NCBI GenBank assembly: GCA_021794075.1
Contig: JAJYRM010000014.1
Coordinates: forward strand, 1 to 55,272
Origin: Bacteroidota bacterium
Lineage (GTDB): Bacteria > Bacteroidota > Ignavibacteria > Kryptoniales > JAKASW01
Length of the DNA: 55,272 bases
Reading direction: 5' to 3'
The notes under the pieces are model-generated. The model did not search any database. It saw only the letters and a list, made by a program, of their open reading frames with translations, and was not told the DNA's origin. The position numbers and the translations under genes were made by a program. This document shows, piece by piece, positions 28,393 through 37,645 of this stretch (position 1 is its first letter; the number at the start of each line of letters is the position of its first letter).

Positions 28393-29574
28393 ATGTACAA
28401 ACTGTTCACATCGGAATCAGTCACTGAAGGGCATCCTGATAAGATCTGCGATCAGATTTCCGATGCAGTTCTAGATGCACATCTGGCGATCGAACCTAAT
28501 TCCAGGGTCGCCTGCGAGACCTACGCGACGACCGGACTGGTAGTAATCGGCGGAGAGGTCACGACGACTGAAAAAGCGAAATCAAAGATTGACGTGGCCG
28601 ACATAGCGCGGAAAGTTATAAGCGAGATAGGCTACAACGATATTCGGTACAAGTTTGACGCGGAGTCTTGCGGAGTCGTAAACGTCATGCATTCCCAGTC
28701 AGCGGACATCAGTCGCGGTGTCGTGACGGGCGGCGCTGGCGACCAGGGTATGATGTTCGGATACGCCTGCGACCAGACCGAAGAGTATATGCCTTTGCCG
28801 ATAGCTCTGGCGCACAGGCTTACGATGCGTCTTGCGGAAGTAAGGAAGCTTAAAGAGAAATCTCCGATGCGCTATCTGCGTCCCGACGGCAAGAGCCAGG
28901 TGACGGTGGCGTACCACGAAGGTGGAAGGATAACGGTCGACACGATCGTCATTTCGACTCAGCACGACCCCGAGCCGAAGGGAGTAAGCGAATCGAAGTG
29001 GCAGAAGAAGATAGCCGAAGATGTGAAAAGAAACATCATCGGAAAAGTCATTCCTCAGAAGTATCTCACGAAGGACACTCGATATCACATAAATCCGACC
29101 GGCCGGTTCGTAACCGGCGGTCCTCACGGCGACACCGGCCTCACCGGCAGGAAGATTATCGTCGATACTTACGGCGGATACGCCCCTCACGGCGGCGGCG
29201 CCTTTTCCGGTAAGGATCCCTCGAAAGTGGATCGCAGCGCCGCCTATGCCGCTCGTTACCTTGCCAAGAACATTGTCGCGGCGGGACTCGCGCACGAGTG
29301 TATGATTCAGCTTGCGTATGCTATCGGAGTGGCGAAACCGGTGTCCGTACTCGTCGACACAAACGGTACGGGGAAAAGCGTCTCGGATGCCGAGCTCGCA
29401 AAAATAGTTGGGAAAGTCATGGACCTAACTCCTTCCGGAATAACGAAGCACCTCAATCTCCGCCGCCCGATATTCCAGAAGACGGCTGCCTACGGTCATT
29501 TCGGCAGATCGGAGAAGGAGTTCACATGGGAGAAGCTGGACCTTGTGAATAAGCTTCGTGCCGCGGTCAGGTAA
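28393..29574 (+). CDS. metK: S-adenosylmethionine synthetase
   Basis: 393 residues. Makes SAM from methionine and ATP. Signatures [19 protein letters not shown] at the N-terminus, [16 protein letters not shown] near residue 115, and [23 protein letters not shown] near 265, with all metal- and phosphate-binding residues in place. Begins 18 bp after the nucleotidyltransferase with GGAGAT upstream; ahcY follows 43 bp later. Confidence 0.97.
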   Translation: MYKLFTSESVTEGHPDKICDQISDAVLDAHLAIEPNSRVACETYATTGLVVIGGEVTTTEKAKSKIDVADIARKVISEIGYNDIRYKFDAESCGVVNVMHSQSADISRGVVTGGAGDQGMMFGYACDQTEEYMPLPIALAHRLTMRLAEVRKLKEKSPMRYLRPDGKSQVTVAYHEGGRITVDTIVISTQHDPEPKGVSESKWQKKIAEDVKRNIIGKVIPQKYLTKDTRYHINPTGRFVTGGPHGDTGLTGRKIIVDTYGGYAPHGGGAFSGKDPSKVDRSAAYAARYLAKNIVAAGLAHECMIQLAYAIGVAKPVSVLVDTNGTGKSVSDAELAKIVGKVMDLTPSGITKHLNLRRPIFQKTAAYGHFGRSEKEFTWEKLDLVNKLRAAVR

Positions 29575-29617
29575 TCAACCGAATAATCCGAAATCAAAAG
29601 TTTGGAGAAAATTTTAG

Positions 29618-30898
29618 ATGAATGAAGTAAAAGGGCTTTATAAAGTTCGCGATATGTCCCTTGCCGACGAAGGTAAGCGGAGAATAGCCTGGGCGGAATC
29701 GAGGATGCCGGTGCTCATGGCTTTGAAGGAAAAGTACAGCAAGACGAAACCTTTCAAGGGATACAAGATTGCAGGGTGTCTCCACGTCACGAAGGAAACT
29801 GCCGTATTAGTGAAGACCTTCGCGGCCTGTGGAGCGGATGTGAGCTGGAGCGGATGTAACCCGCTTTCCACAAACGATTCGGTAGCGGCCGCTCTTGCCT
29901 CGGAGAAGATTTCGATCTTCGCGTGGCACGGGATGTCCGTGAAGGAGTTTTACTGGGCAATAGATGAGACGATCAAGATGAAGCCGAATCTCACGCTCGA
30001 TGACGGCGCCGATCTCATCTTCACCGTTCATAATAAATATCCTGAACTGGCGGAGACCTCAATACTCGGCGGCACCGAAGAGACTACAACTGGCGTTCAC
30101 AGGCTGCGCGCCATGGCGGACGACGGAGCCTTGCGTTACCCGGTCATCGCCGTAAATGACGCAGAGACTAAGTGGGATTTCGATAACGTCTACGGCACAG
30201 GCCAGTCGACGCTCGACGGCATAATAAGGGCCACGAGTGTCCTCCTTGCCGGGAAGAATATCGTGGTCGCCGGCTACGGACATTGCGGCAAAGGCGTGGC
30301 GACGCGAGCTAAGGGAATGGGCGCTAACGTCATCGTTACCGAAGTGAAGCCGACAGCAGCCCTGAAGGCCACTCTTGAGGGAATGCGGGTTATGACAATG
30401 GATGAAGCCGCGAAAATCGGCGACGTGTTCATTACCGCTACCGGCGTCAAGGATATTGTGGTGAAAAGACATTTCGAAAAAATGAAAGACGGCGCCATCG
30501 TTTGTAATACCGGCCACTATGACTGCGAGCTCAACCTAACGGATCTCAAGAAAGTGACGAAGAAGGTCCGCGAGATCCGCGCGAACAACGAGGAGTACAC
30601 GACGAAAGACAACCGCAGGATCTATGTCCTGGCACAGGGAAGGCTTGTCAACCTCGCCGCCGCGGAGGGCCATCCATCCGAAGTCATGGACATGTCTTTT
30701 GCCAACCAGTTCATGTCACAGCTCAGGATTGTCGAGCTGCATAAGAAGGGAAAGAGGCTCGAGAACAAGGTCCACGACATCCCGGCAGAACAGGATCAGG
30801 AAATCGCGATGGTGAAGCTTCGCACAATGGGCATCAAGATAGACAAGCTGACGCCGGAACAGGTCAAGTACCAGACAGATTACAGTTCTGGAACGTAA
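29618..30898 (+). CDS. ahcY: S-adenosylhomocysteine hydrolase
   Basis: 426 residues. NAD-containing enzyme that splits SAH into adenosine and homocysteine, relieving product inhibition of methyltransferases. HVTKETAVLVKTFAACGADV and WSGCNPLSTND (substrate domain), and the NAD site GYGHCGKGVATRAKGMGANV near residue 215. The short length and the C-terminal ending LTPEQVKYQTDYSSGT, rather than the usual YRY end, match the archaeal/Thermotoga-type enzyme. Together with metK, CBS and CGL this supplies a methyl cycle joined to cysteine formation. Confidence 0.95.
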   Translation: MNEVKGLYKVRDMSLADEGKRRIAWAESRMPVLMALKEKYSKTKPFKGYKIAGCLHVTKETAVLVKTFAACGADVSWSGCNPLSTNDSVAAALASEKISIFAWHGMSVKEFYWAIDETIKMKPNLTLDDGADLIFTVHNKYPELAETSILGGTEETTTGVHRLRAMADDGALRYPVIAVNDAETKWDFDNVYGTGQSTLDGIIRATSVLLAGKNIVVAGYGHCGKGVATRAKGMGANVIVTEVKPTAALKATLEGMRVMTMDEAAKIGDVFITATGVKDIVVKRHFEKMKDGAIVCNTGHYDCELNLTDLKKVTKKVREIRANNEEYTTKDNRRIYVLAQGRLVNLAAAEGHPSEVMDMSFANQFMSQLRIVELHKKGKRLENKVHDIPAEQDQEIAMVKLRTMGIKIDKLTPEQVKYQTDYSSGT

Positions 30899-30995
30899 GT
30901 TGGCATCGATCCAGGTCGGAGTTAACAACTTCGGCCTGGTTAGTCACCTTCGGAACAACTCTCGATGGTGGCGGCCATCTCGCTAGATTATCTGG

Positions 30996-31025
30996 GGCTG
31001 TCCGGTATGCAGGACAGCCTTTTTT
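30996..31025 (+). terminator. Rho-independent terminator after ahcY
   Basis: Perfect 8-bp stem GGCTGTCC / GGACAGCC (30996-31003 and 31012-31019), 8-nt loop, followed by six T (31020-31025). It ends the nucleotidyltransferase-metK-ahcY transcript about 100 bp beyond the ahcY stop. Confidence 0.92.
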
Positions 31026-31085
31026 ATATTGAGCTGTAAGTCGTGGGAAAACAAACGTGTCATTCAGTATGTCAGGAGGCGAGTT

Positions 31086-32417
31086 ATGAAAGTGTTAATA
31101 GTTCTACTGTCGTCACTTTTCCTTGCGGAGGTATCATTCGGACAGGTGGACGATGAATGGATCAAGAAAGCAGCCGTCGATAGGCTGGTCAGATACACGA
31201 AGATCGACACACATTCGAAGGAAGATGTGGAGCAGGTGCCGAGCACTCCGAACCAGTTTGATCTCGCTAGAGTGCTGTTGAAGGAGCTTCAGGGGCTTGG
31301 GCTTTCTGATGCGAGGCTTGACGCGGAGCATTGCTACGTATACGCGACGCTTCCTTCAAATCTCACGGAGGAGCAAACGGCTCTCGTTCCTGTAATCGGT
31401 TTCATGGCGCACGTCGACGCCTCTTCTTCGGTGTCTGACGCCAACGTCAACCCGATTATCCACAGGGATTACCGTGGAGGCGATATAGTACTTCCTAACG
31501 ACACGACTCGGGTCATTACGGTCGAAAGGAATCCTAACCTGCTGAAGAGCATAGGGGATGATATTATCACCACAGACGGCACCACGCTCCTTGCGGCCGA
31601 TGATAAAGCCGGAATAGCGGAGATAATGACCGCCGTTGAGTTTATGCTTAAGCAACCTGAGATAAAGCACGGGACGATCAAGATCGCCTTCACGCCCGAC
31701 GAAGAAGTAGGCAACGGTCCGAAATACTTCGACATCAAGGGATGGGGCGCAAAGTACGCGTACACTGTTGACGGTGGACAGCTTGGCGAACTGAGCGATG
31801 AAACTTTCAATGCCCAGGCCGCGGTCGTAACGTTCAACGGCAAGAACACACACCCCGGGTACGCAAAAGGCATCATGGTCAACTCTCTCTATGCCGCTTC
31901 CTACTTCATATCCCTATTTCCGGAGGACATGAGGCCTGAGACGACAGACGAAAGGGAGGGTTATCTTCATCCTTACGATTTGACCGGAAATGAGGAACGG
32001 ACGCGACTGAAAGTTCTAATACGAGATTTCGATATGACTGGGATGGAAGAAAAGGGCGAAATACTTCGGGAAATGAAAGAGAAGACCGAGAAAAAATTTC
32101 CGAAGGTAAGAATCGATTTGAGGATCATCGACACTTATCGCAACATGAATTCCATCCTCGAAAAGTATCCGGATGTCGTGAAGTTTGCCGAAGAGGCAAT
32201 GGAAAGAGCGAGGGTGAAGCCGATAAGGTTTCCGGTGCGAGGAGGTACAGACGGCTCGCAGCTAACCTACATGGGACTGCCGACGGCCAATATATTTGCC
32301 GGTGAAGAGAATCCGCACGGAAAGCTTGAGTGGATCCCTGCAAGGTCTATGGTGAAGTCGGTTCATACTATTGTTAATATCTCCAACATCTGGGCCGAGA
32401 AGGGCACAGGCAGCTAA
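31086..32417 (+). CDS. PepT-like M20 tripeptide aminopeptidase with signal peptide
   Basis: 443 residues. ATG 31086 follows AGGAGG. The first 20 residues (KVLIVLLSSLFLAEVSFGQ) form a signal peptide, unusual because PepT is normally cytoplasmic. Zinc and catalytic residues of M20B: His/Asp in GFMAHVDASSS, Asp in TLLAADDKAGIAE, Glu-Glu in FTPDEEVGNG, Asp in YTVDGGQLGEL, His in EENPHGKLEWIP. It would trim N-terminal residues from tripeptides in the periplasm, complementing the exported DPP-IV-type enzyme (inference). Confidence 0.9.
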   Translation: MKVLIVLLSSLFLAEVSFGQVDDEWIKKAAVDRLVRYTKIDTHSKEDVEQVPSTPNQFDLARVLLKELQGLGLSDARLDAEHCYVYATLPSNLTEEQTALVPVIGFMAHVDASSSVSDANVNPIIHRDYRGGDIVLPNDTTRVITVERNPNLLKSIGDDIITTDGTTLLAADDKAGIAEIMTAVEFMLKQPEIKHGTIKIAFTPDEEVGNGPKYFDIKGWGAKYAYTVDGGQLGELSDETFNAQAAVVTFNGKNTHPGYAKGIMVNSLYAASYFISLFPEDMRPETTDEREGYLHPYDLTGNEERTRLKVLIRDFDMTGMEEKGEILREMKEKTEKKFPKVRIDLRIIDTYRNMNSILEKYPDVVKFAEEAMERARVKPIRFPVRGGTDGSQLTYMGLPTANIFAGEENPHGKLEWIPARSMVKSVHTIVNISNIWAEKGTGS

Positions 32418-32488
32418 AAGATTCACGAATGGCTACCATATTAAGTTCCAGACAAGAAGCTTGATGTGGTGGAGCAGCAGGAAAAACA

Positions 32489-33334
32489 TTGGCGAATATA
32501 ACCCGATTGCAATCACTCGACTTACCGGAACTAGAGCCCTACTTGACCATGCGTCGCCCGATTGGGCATCGTGAGAGAGGTATATTCATCGCGGAAGGGG
32601 AGAAAGTAGTAAGAAGGCTTGTAGAAAGTGAACTGAAGATTGTATCGATCCTTCTGACCGAGGAGTGGTTGGTGGAGTATTCGCCACTTCTCGAGAGAAG
32701 AATAGTCGAAGCTGGCATATTCGTGGCCGGGAAGAGACTCCTCGAGGAGATCGTCGGCTATAAGCTTCACCAGGGAATCATGGCGATCGGAAGGGTTCCC
32801 GAAAAGCCAGACCAGTTTGATCTCGAAAAGAAGTCGGATGAACAGTACTTGTTTGTGGCGGTGGATGGCGTGGCTAATTCCGAAAACATGGGAGTCATCG
32901 TCCGGAATTGCGCGGCTTTCGGCGTTGACGCGTTGATAGTAGGCGAAACCTCCTGCGATCCTTATCTCCGGCGCTCCGTGAGAAACTCCATGGGGACAAT
33001 ATTCAGTCTCCCGATAGTTCGCTCCACCAAGCTCGTGACGACGATTGAGTCGATGCGAAGGGAGCACGGTGTGCGCGTCGTCGCGGCTAATCCGAGAGAT
33101 GGCTCCGTCGATGTGGCAAAGGCGGATCTCTCCGGAGATGTCTGCGTGGTATTCGGAAGCGAGGGCGAAGGGATTTCGCCGCAAGTCCTCTCCGTTTGCG
33201 ATACGATGGTTGAGATCCCGATGCAGCGAGGTGTGGATTCGATCAACGTGGGGAGTTCCGTAGGTGTCATATTATACGAGTGCGCCCGTCAACGTTCAAT
33301 AGGGAAGAGGGAACGGAGTCGTGTCATCCATTGA
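32489..33334 (+). CDS. TrmH/SpoU-family RNA 2'-O-methyltransferase
   Basis: 281 residues from TTG 32489. N-terminal substrate-binding (L30-like) domain, then the SPOUT knot: motif 1 NSENMGVIVRNCAAFG, motif 2 FGSEGEGIS, motif 3 IPMQRGVDSINVGSSVGVILYE. Methylates 2'-OH of a tRNA or rRNA nucleotide with SAM; target unassigned. The start is the first codon giving a TrmH-like beginning; the RBS is weak. Confidence 0.88.
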   Translation: MANITRLQSLDLPELEPYLTMRRPIGHRERGIFIAEGEKVVRRLVESELKIVSILLTEEWLVEYSPLLERRIVEAGIFVAGKRLLEEIVGYKLHQGIMAIGRVPEKPDQFDLEKKSDEQYLFVAVDGVANSENMGVIVRNCAAFGVDALIVGETSCDPYLRRSVRNSMGTIFSLPIVRSTKLVTTIESMRREHGVRVVAANPRDGSVDVAKADLSGDVCVVFGSEGEGISPQVLSVCDTMVEIPMQRGVDSINVGSSVGVILYECARQRSIGKRERSRVIH

Positions 33335-33363
33335 ATTGCAAATAGGTGAATTTGAGGTCTGAT

Positions 33364-34023
33364 ATGAGCGTAGTTACTATTGAACGGAAAGTTCTTGAGA
33401 AAAATGACGAGCTGGCGCGGCAGAACAGGGAACTGTTCAATAAGCACGGGATATTCGTAATTAATCTCGTGAGTTCGCCCGGTGCTGGTAAGACGAGCCT
33501 TCTCGAAAAGACACTGGAATATCTAAACGATAAGATTAAGGTATCTGTTATTGAAGGAGACGTTCAGACCGATTTGGACGCGCAGCGCGTGGCGAAGTTT
33601 GGCGTTCCTGTCGTGCAGATCGTAACGAACGGAGGATGTCATCTCGAAGCGAGATTGGTGCAGGATGCTCTTGCGAAGATGGACTTGAAAGGGATTGACC
33701 TTCTTGTGATTGAGAACGTCGGGAATCTAGTGTGCCCGGCAGGATACGATCTTGGCGAGGCGATGAAGGTCGTCATTGCCAGCACGACAGAGGGGGATGA
33801 CAAGCCGTTGAAATACCCCGCGATGTTTCGCAACGCTTCGGTCCTGATTATGAATAAGATAGATCTTGTCCCTTACGTTAATTGCAGACTCTCGGAACTG
33901 AAGAGGAATGCTCTCCAGATCAATCCGAAGCTCATCGATTTCGAGACGTCCTGTACTACGGGTTTCGGCATAAAGGAATGGTCTGACTGGCTGATTACCC
34001 AATCTGGAGCTGCAAAGAAGTAA
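33364..34023 (+). CDS. hypB: Hydrogenase/urease nickel-insertion GTPase HypB
   Basis: 219 residues. ATG 33364 with GAGGT upstream. GTPase motifs: SSPGAGKTSLLEKT (P-loop), GDVQTDLDAQRV, IENVGNLVCPAGYDLGE and NKIDLVPY. The G-domain metal site is visible as the Cys-His of NGGCHLEA and the Cys of LVCPAG. It lacks an N-terminal His-rich nickel store. HypA, HypC-F and hydrogenase genes are absent from the window, so this copy is an orphan here. Confidence 0.93.
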   Translation: MSVVTIERKVLEKNDELARQNRELFNKHGIFVINLVSSPGAGKTSLLEKTLEYLNDKIKVSVIEGDVQTDLDAQRVAKFGVPVVQIVTNGGCHLEARLVQDALAKMDLKGIDLLVIENVGNLVCPAGYDLGEAMKVVIASTTEGDDKPLKYPAMFRNASVLIMNKIDLVPYVNCRLSELKRNALQINPKLIDFETSCTTGFGIKEWSDWLITQSGAAKK

Positions 34024-34120
34024 TCTCCTCCCACTTTCGAGGGGAAATCTGCCGGCCGACAAAGTAATTCAGAGGTTGTGTTCTGCTCAGCGTTGAACAT
34101 ACCGGGTTGCCCACAATTAA

Positions 34121-34155
34121 AATTAGGCGGCAGGACGCTTGCCTGCCGCCTAATT
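34121..34155. terminator. Bidirectional terminator between hypB and hexosaminidase gene
   Basis: Perfect 14-bp stem AATTAGGCGGCAGG / CCTGCCGCCTAATT with a 7-nt loop. It sits three bases from the stop of the minus-strand hexosaminidase and about 100 bp after hypB; AATT at the base gives short U-runs in both directions. Confidence 0.8.
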
Positions 34156-34158
34156 GCA

Positions 34159-36912
34159 TTACTTGACTATCACTTCATCCGAGAACATGAAAGATGGACT
34201 TCCTGCTCCCGGATGTCCGGCGGGCAGGGGACCGGGATATACTCCGATAACCTGAATGTATCTCGTCTTCGCGTCTGTAAAGTGCGCGGCGAATTCGTGT
34301 ATGACCGTGCCGTGTATCTCAGGACTTATCGTGTTCTGTATGTCGGCCACCTGATGGAAGTCTGTACCATTATCGGAAAAGAGTACTCTCACATCTTTTG
34401 GCAGGAGAATCCAACCGTAACTGTTTTGAAAGAAGCGTATCCCGACCTTTCTGATGCTCGTCTCTTTTTTCATATCTAGGATTATGTTCACGTTCTGGCC
34501 CTGGTATCCTTGCCAGCGACCGTCATGGATGTTCATACCACCGAGGACTCCGTCCACGAGTGCGGAATCGCCACCGGCAGCGTAAGCCGGGTCGTATGAG
34601 CTATATCTAGATTCGAGCTTGTACAACTTCCCGATTGCCTTATCGACAAGCACGTAAGCGTGGGCGGTTTCCACAACCTGTCCGTATTCCTCGACGCCTG
34701 CGCGGATGGGAGTAGAGTGGTCGATGGCGAAGGGCCCAGTGTAAATCTTAGCGCCGAGCGTTGGCGATGTATTGTCCGTCGTGTAATAGATCGGTCTGTC
34801 GTTAAATACCGTGCTCAGGGCGATGATTCTCTTTCCGTTCACGACATCGCTTGAAGGCGTGATGATGACCGTCTTATCGAGATTGATGAGGCTCTTGCCC
34901 AATTGGTCATATCTGTGGAGTATTTTATTTAGCCACCATGTACGGTTTTCCTGGCCCCAGAGTCTGACGTATTCCATTTTAAGACTATGCAATCTGTCTA
35001 ATAGAGGATTGATCTCGCTTCTAATCACCGCTAGCGACACTGAATCTCGGTTAATCATCGCCTGCCTTAGCCTTATTCCGAAAATATTCTTTCTCGTCTC
35101 AAACTCCACCCTTCTCGCGGCGAAGATCGTGTAATCCAAAGTGCCGGCATTTCTTTTCGCGGCCTCTTTCTCATTCATAAGCTCTTCGAGGACGCGTTCC
35201 GCGGCAGAACCTGCCGCGAGATTGTTTGTAGCGTTCGAGTCGTTGGCTTCCAGCGCCGTAAAATCGAGAGGCTCTTTCCAAAAACCCGGGTCGCTGAGAA
35301 TATTTCTAACTGGGTAATTGCGAATCGAATCGAGCTGGAAAAATGTCTGGGCAACGGAATCGGCCGGGTTGCCGTAGAAAATCGCGTTGAATGAGTCTTC
35401 GAAACGCGACAACCGCGCTTGCAGATAGCTGTCGGCCGCCGCGCCGCTATCTGGTGGCGCGGGTTTCCACGAGCACTCGGCTCCCCAAATCATGCCGAAC
35501 CAGTTATAGTTGAAGAAATTTTCGCCGTCATCGTCCCATGCCGTGTTGAGCATTCCCATAGCGCCGAACTTCGCGCCGTCCCGGACGAAATTTGAAATGT
35601 TGACGACTGCGCTCTGCATGCTGGGCCATATCTGGCTCCAGCATCCGACTCCGGGTGAAACCATGAATCTGAATCCGTCGTTCACGAAGGGTCTTATCAT
35701 CCCGTCGAAACTCTTCGCGGGGCTGTAATTCCACGGAAGCATGACGATGTCCTTTGGTAGCATTCCGACGATTGAGGTATCCTCGTCGGCGATGTCACCC
35801 CACATCAGTATCGTCTTGTGATAAGGTTTCAGAAGATCGTAAACTTTGTTTATGTGGTCAGCGTAGACGGTTCCGATCCCGAGGCTGTCAACGAGCGCTT
35901 TCGATTTGCCCATACCGAGGTCGAAAGTCTCGTCACAATTAATGTTGAAAAACTTGCTGGAGTAAGCCGGGACGATTTCGGAATAGACTTTCGATAGGAA
36001 CTGATATGTTTGCGGTACGACGGGACAGAGAACGTTTTCCGTCTCACGCATCTTGTAATAGAAAGGGTCGCTTAGGGTATTGTACATGTGGCCGAAGGAT
36101 TGGAGGTTTCCGACGAGCTGTATGTGGTAAGGTGCCGCGTACGCGGTCAGCTCTTTTACCTGGTCCGCTGTCAAACCGTCTTGCGGCGCTAGATCGGGGT
36201 ATGCTTTCAGTTTGAAAATGTTTTCAGTGTAGAGTGTGAAGAAGTTCAGCTTATACTCGGCGAGCTTTCTTACCTCCTTTTTGAGGAGCGCCATCGTCGG
36301 GATTGGGCCTCGGCTTATGTCATCCATCCATCCTCGATATTCTAGCGTCGGCCAGTCGGTTATCGTAAGGCAGGGGATCTGGTCGCCCACGCGATTGGCC
36401 CGGATGATTTGTTTTAGTGTCTGAACCCCGTAGAAGATCCCCGTCGACGTGTTAGCCGCGACGAGCACTCTATCCTTGGAGATATTCAGTATATATCCCT
36501 GTTCGCCAAGCGAGTCAGGAATCGCGATACTTAAATCGCGCAGTTCGCGGCCGATCGCAGGGTCATCCTTGATGTCGCCCAGAACAAAACTTTGACCCGC
36601 GAATCTCGCCGCGGTCTCGAGTTTGATGTTAAGATCGGTCTGCACCTCGCTGGCGAGCTGCGCGGCGGAGAACTTGTCCGCGTCATTGGAAGGGCGGGTA
36701 AGCACAATCTTATCCGAAGCTGATATTGTAAATGTCCCCTTGTGAATAGAAACGTACCTGGGAGTGGGGATCAATAACAGCTGCTTTTGCGTCGGTACAG
36801 CCTGACCAGTACTTGTAACATTTGCCGCTGCCGGCTGCATGGCGACGATTATTGAAAAGAGGAGCATTGCAAAGAAGAGTGAGAATCTGGAGAGAAGAGT
36901 ATTGTGGTACAT
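34159..36912 (-). CDS. Exported GH20 beta-N-acetylhexosaminidase with C-terminal discoidin-like module
   Basis: 917 residues from ATG 36912 (GAGG upstream; the frame remains open to 37047 but without a signal sequence at its start). Signal peptide YHNTLLSRFSLFFAMLLFSIIVAMQPAAA. A GH20 N-domain (about 55-190) precedes the TIM barrel with the catalytic pair Asp327-Glu328 in NINCDETFDLG. After the barrel comes a helical region (about 540-700), a chitobiase-C-type fold (RPIYYTTDNTSPT) and a C-terminal F5/8-like module (about 780-917). It removes terminal GlcNAc/GalNAc from glycans outside the cytoplasm. Divergent from the 212-residue gene. Confidence 0.9.
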   Translation of the reverse strand: MYHNTLLSRFSLFFAMLLFSIIVAMQPAAANVTSTGQAVPTQKQLLLIPTPRYVSIHKGTFTISASDKIVLTRPSNDADKFSAAQLASEVQTDLNIKLETAARFAGQSFVLGDIKDDPAIGRELRDLSIAIPDSLGEQGYILNISKDRVLVAANTSTGIFYGVQTLKQIIRANRVGDQIPCLTITDWPTLEYRGWMDDISRGPIPTMALLKKEVRKLAEYKLNFFTLYTENIFKLKAYPDLAPQDGLTADQVKELTAYAAPYHIQLVGNLQSFGHMYNTLSDPFYYKMRETENVLCPVVPQTYQFLSKVYSEIVPAYSSKFFNINCDETFDLGMGKSKALVDSLGIGTVYADHINKVYDLLKPYHKTILMWGDIADEDTSIVGMLPKDIVMLPWNYSPAKSFDGMIRPFVNDGFRFMVSPGVGCWSQIWPSMQSAVVNISNFVRDGAKFGAMGMLNTAWDDDGENFFNYNWFGMIWGAECSWKPAPPDSGAAADSYLQARLSRFEDSFNAIFYGNPADSVAQTFFQLDSIRNYPVRNILSDPGFWKEPLDFTALEANDSNATNNLAAGSAAERVLEELMNEKEAAKRNAGTLDYTIFAARRVEFETRKNIFGIRLRQAMINRDSVSLAVIRSEINPLLDRLHSLKMEYVRLWGQENRTWWLNKILHRYDQLGKSLINLDKTVIITPSSDVVNGKRIIALSTVFNDRPIYYTTDNTSPTLGAKIYTGPFAIDHSTPIRAGVEEYGQVVETAHAYVLVDKAIGKLYKLESRYSSYDPAYAAGGDSALVDGVLGGMNIHDGRWQGYQGQNVNIILDMKKETSIRKVGIRFFQNSYGWILLPKDVRVLFSDNGTDFHQVADIQNTISPEIHGTVIHEFAAHFTDAKTRYIQVIGVYPGPLPAGHPGAGSPSFMFSDEVIVK

Positions 36913-36997
36913 GTCAGAACCTCGAAGATTAAGATGAATTGTCCGTTCAATATAGTAGATTAATCGAAAAGACTGAATAACCGAACGGAACTTTGAT

Positions 36998-37636
36998 ATG
37001 ATGAAGAATGGAAAGACCGGGGGCGACTTTACGAAAGCGGAGCTCAACTTGCTAAGACGGTTCAGAAAACCTCATGACATTCAGAGGTTTCTCAACGGCA
37101 TTAGTTACGATGAAGTGCCTGGCACAAGTTCTCCGAAGATAGTTATGGAAGAGGGGAAGGCGAACTGCTTCGAGGGGGCGCTCTTTGCCGCCGCGGCGTT
37201 GAGGATGCTCGGTCGTCGACCTTTGATAGTCGACATGATCGCGCGTAACGACGATGATCATGTGATAGCGATCTTCAAGGAGGGGAGATGTTACGGCGCC
37301 GTGGCGAAATCAAATACGACAATGCTCAGGTACCGGGACCCGGTGTTCAGGAGCATTAGAGAGCTGGCGATGTCGTATTTCCCGTTCTATTTCAACGTAA
37401 AAGGGGAGATGACGCTCCGGAGTTTTTCAAATCCGGTTGACCTCTCGCGCTTCGACAGGCAGAATTGGGTTACGACAGAGGAAAATCTCGATTACATCGG
37501 GGATTACTTAAACGATGTCAGACATCACGAGGTTTTGGACAACGGAATGAGGAAGCGTCTCGCAAACGCGGACGACGACATAGTAAAAATGTGTTTCAGC
37601 GGAGCGGTCGCCGGGGGGGTATACAAACCGAAATAG
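36998..37636 (+). CDS. Unassigned protein with Cys-His-Asn arrangement (transglutaminase-like?)
   Basis: 212 residues, no signal peptide or membrane segment. An alternative ATG is one codon in. Cys57 in GKANCFEGALFAAAALRMLG, His88 in DDDHVIAIFKEG and Asn106 in AVAKSN are spaced as in the Cys-His-Asp/Asn triad of transglutaminase-like or papain-like folds: Cys at the head of a helix, His at the start of a strand, and a polar residue one strand later. I do not recognise a named family. It is divergent from the hexosaminidase (85-bp spacer) and convergent with the histidine kinase (9 bp apart). Confidence 0.7.
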   Translation: MMKNGKTGGDFTKAELNLLRRFRKPHDIQRFLNGISYDEVPGTSSPKIVMEEGKANCFEGALFAAAALRMLGRRPLIVDMIARNDDDHVIAIFKEGRCYGAVAKSNTTMLRYRDPVFRSIRELAMSYFPFYFNVKGEMTLRSFSNPVDLSRFDRQNWVTTEENLDYIGDYLNDVRHHEVLDNGMRKRLANADDDIVKMCFSGAVAGGVYKPK

Positions 37637-37645
37637 TCGAGGGTG

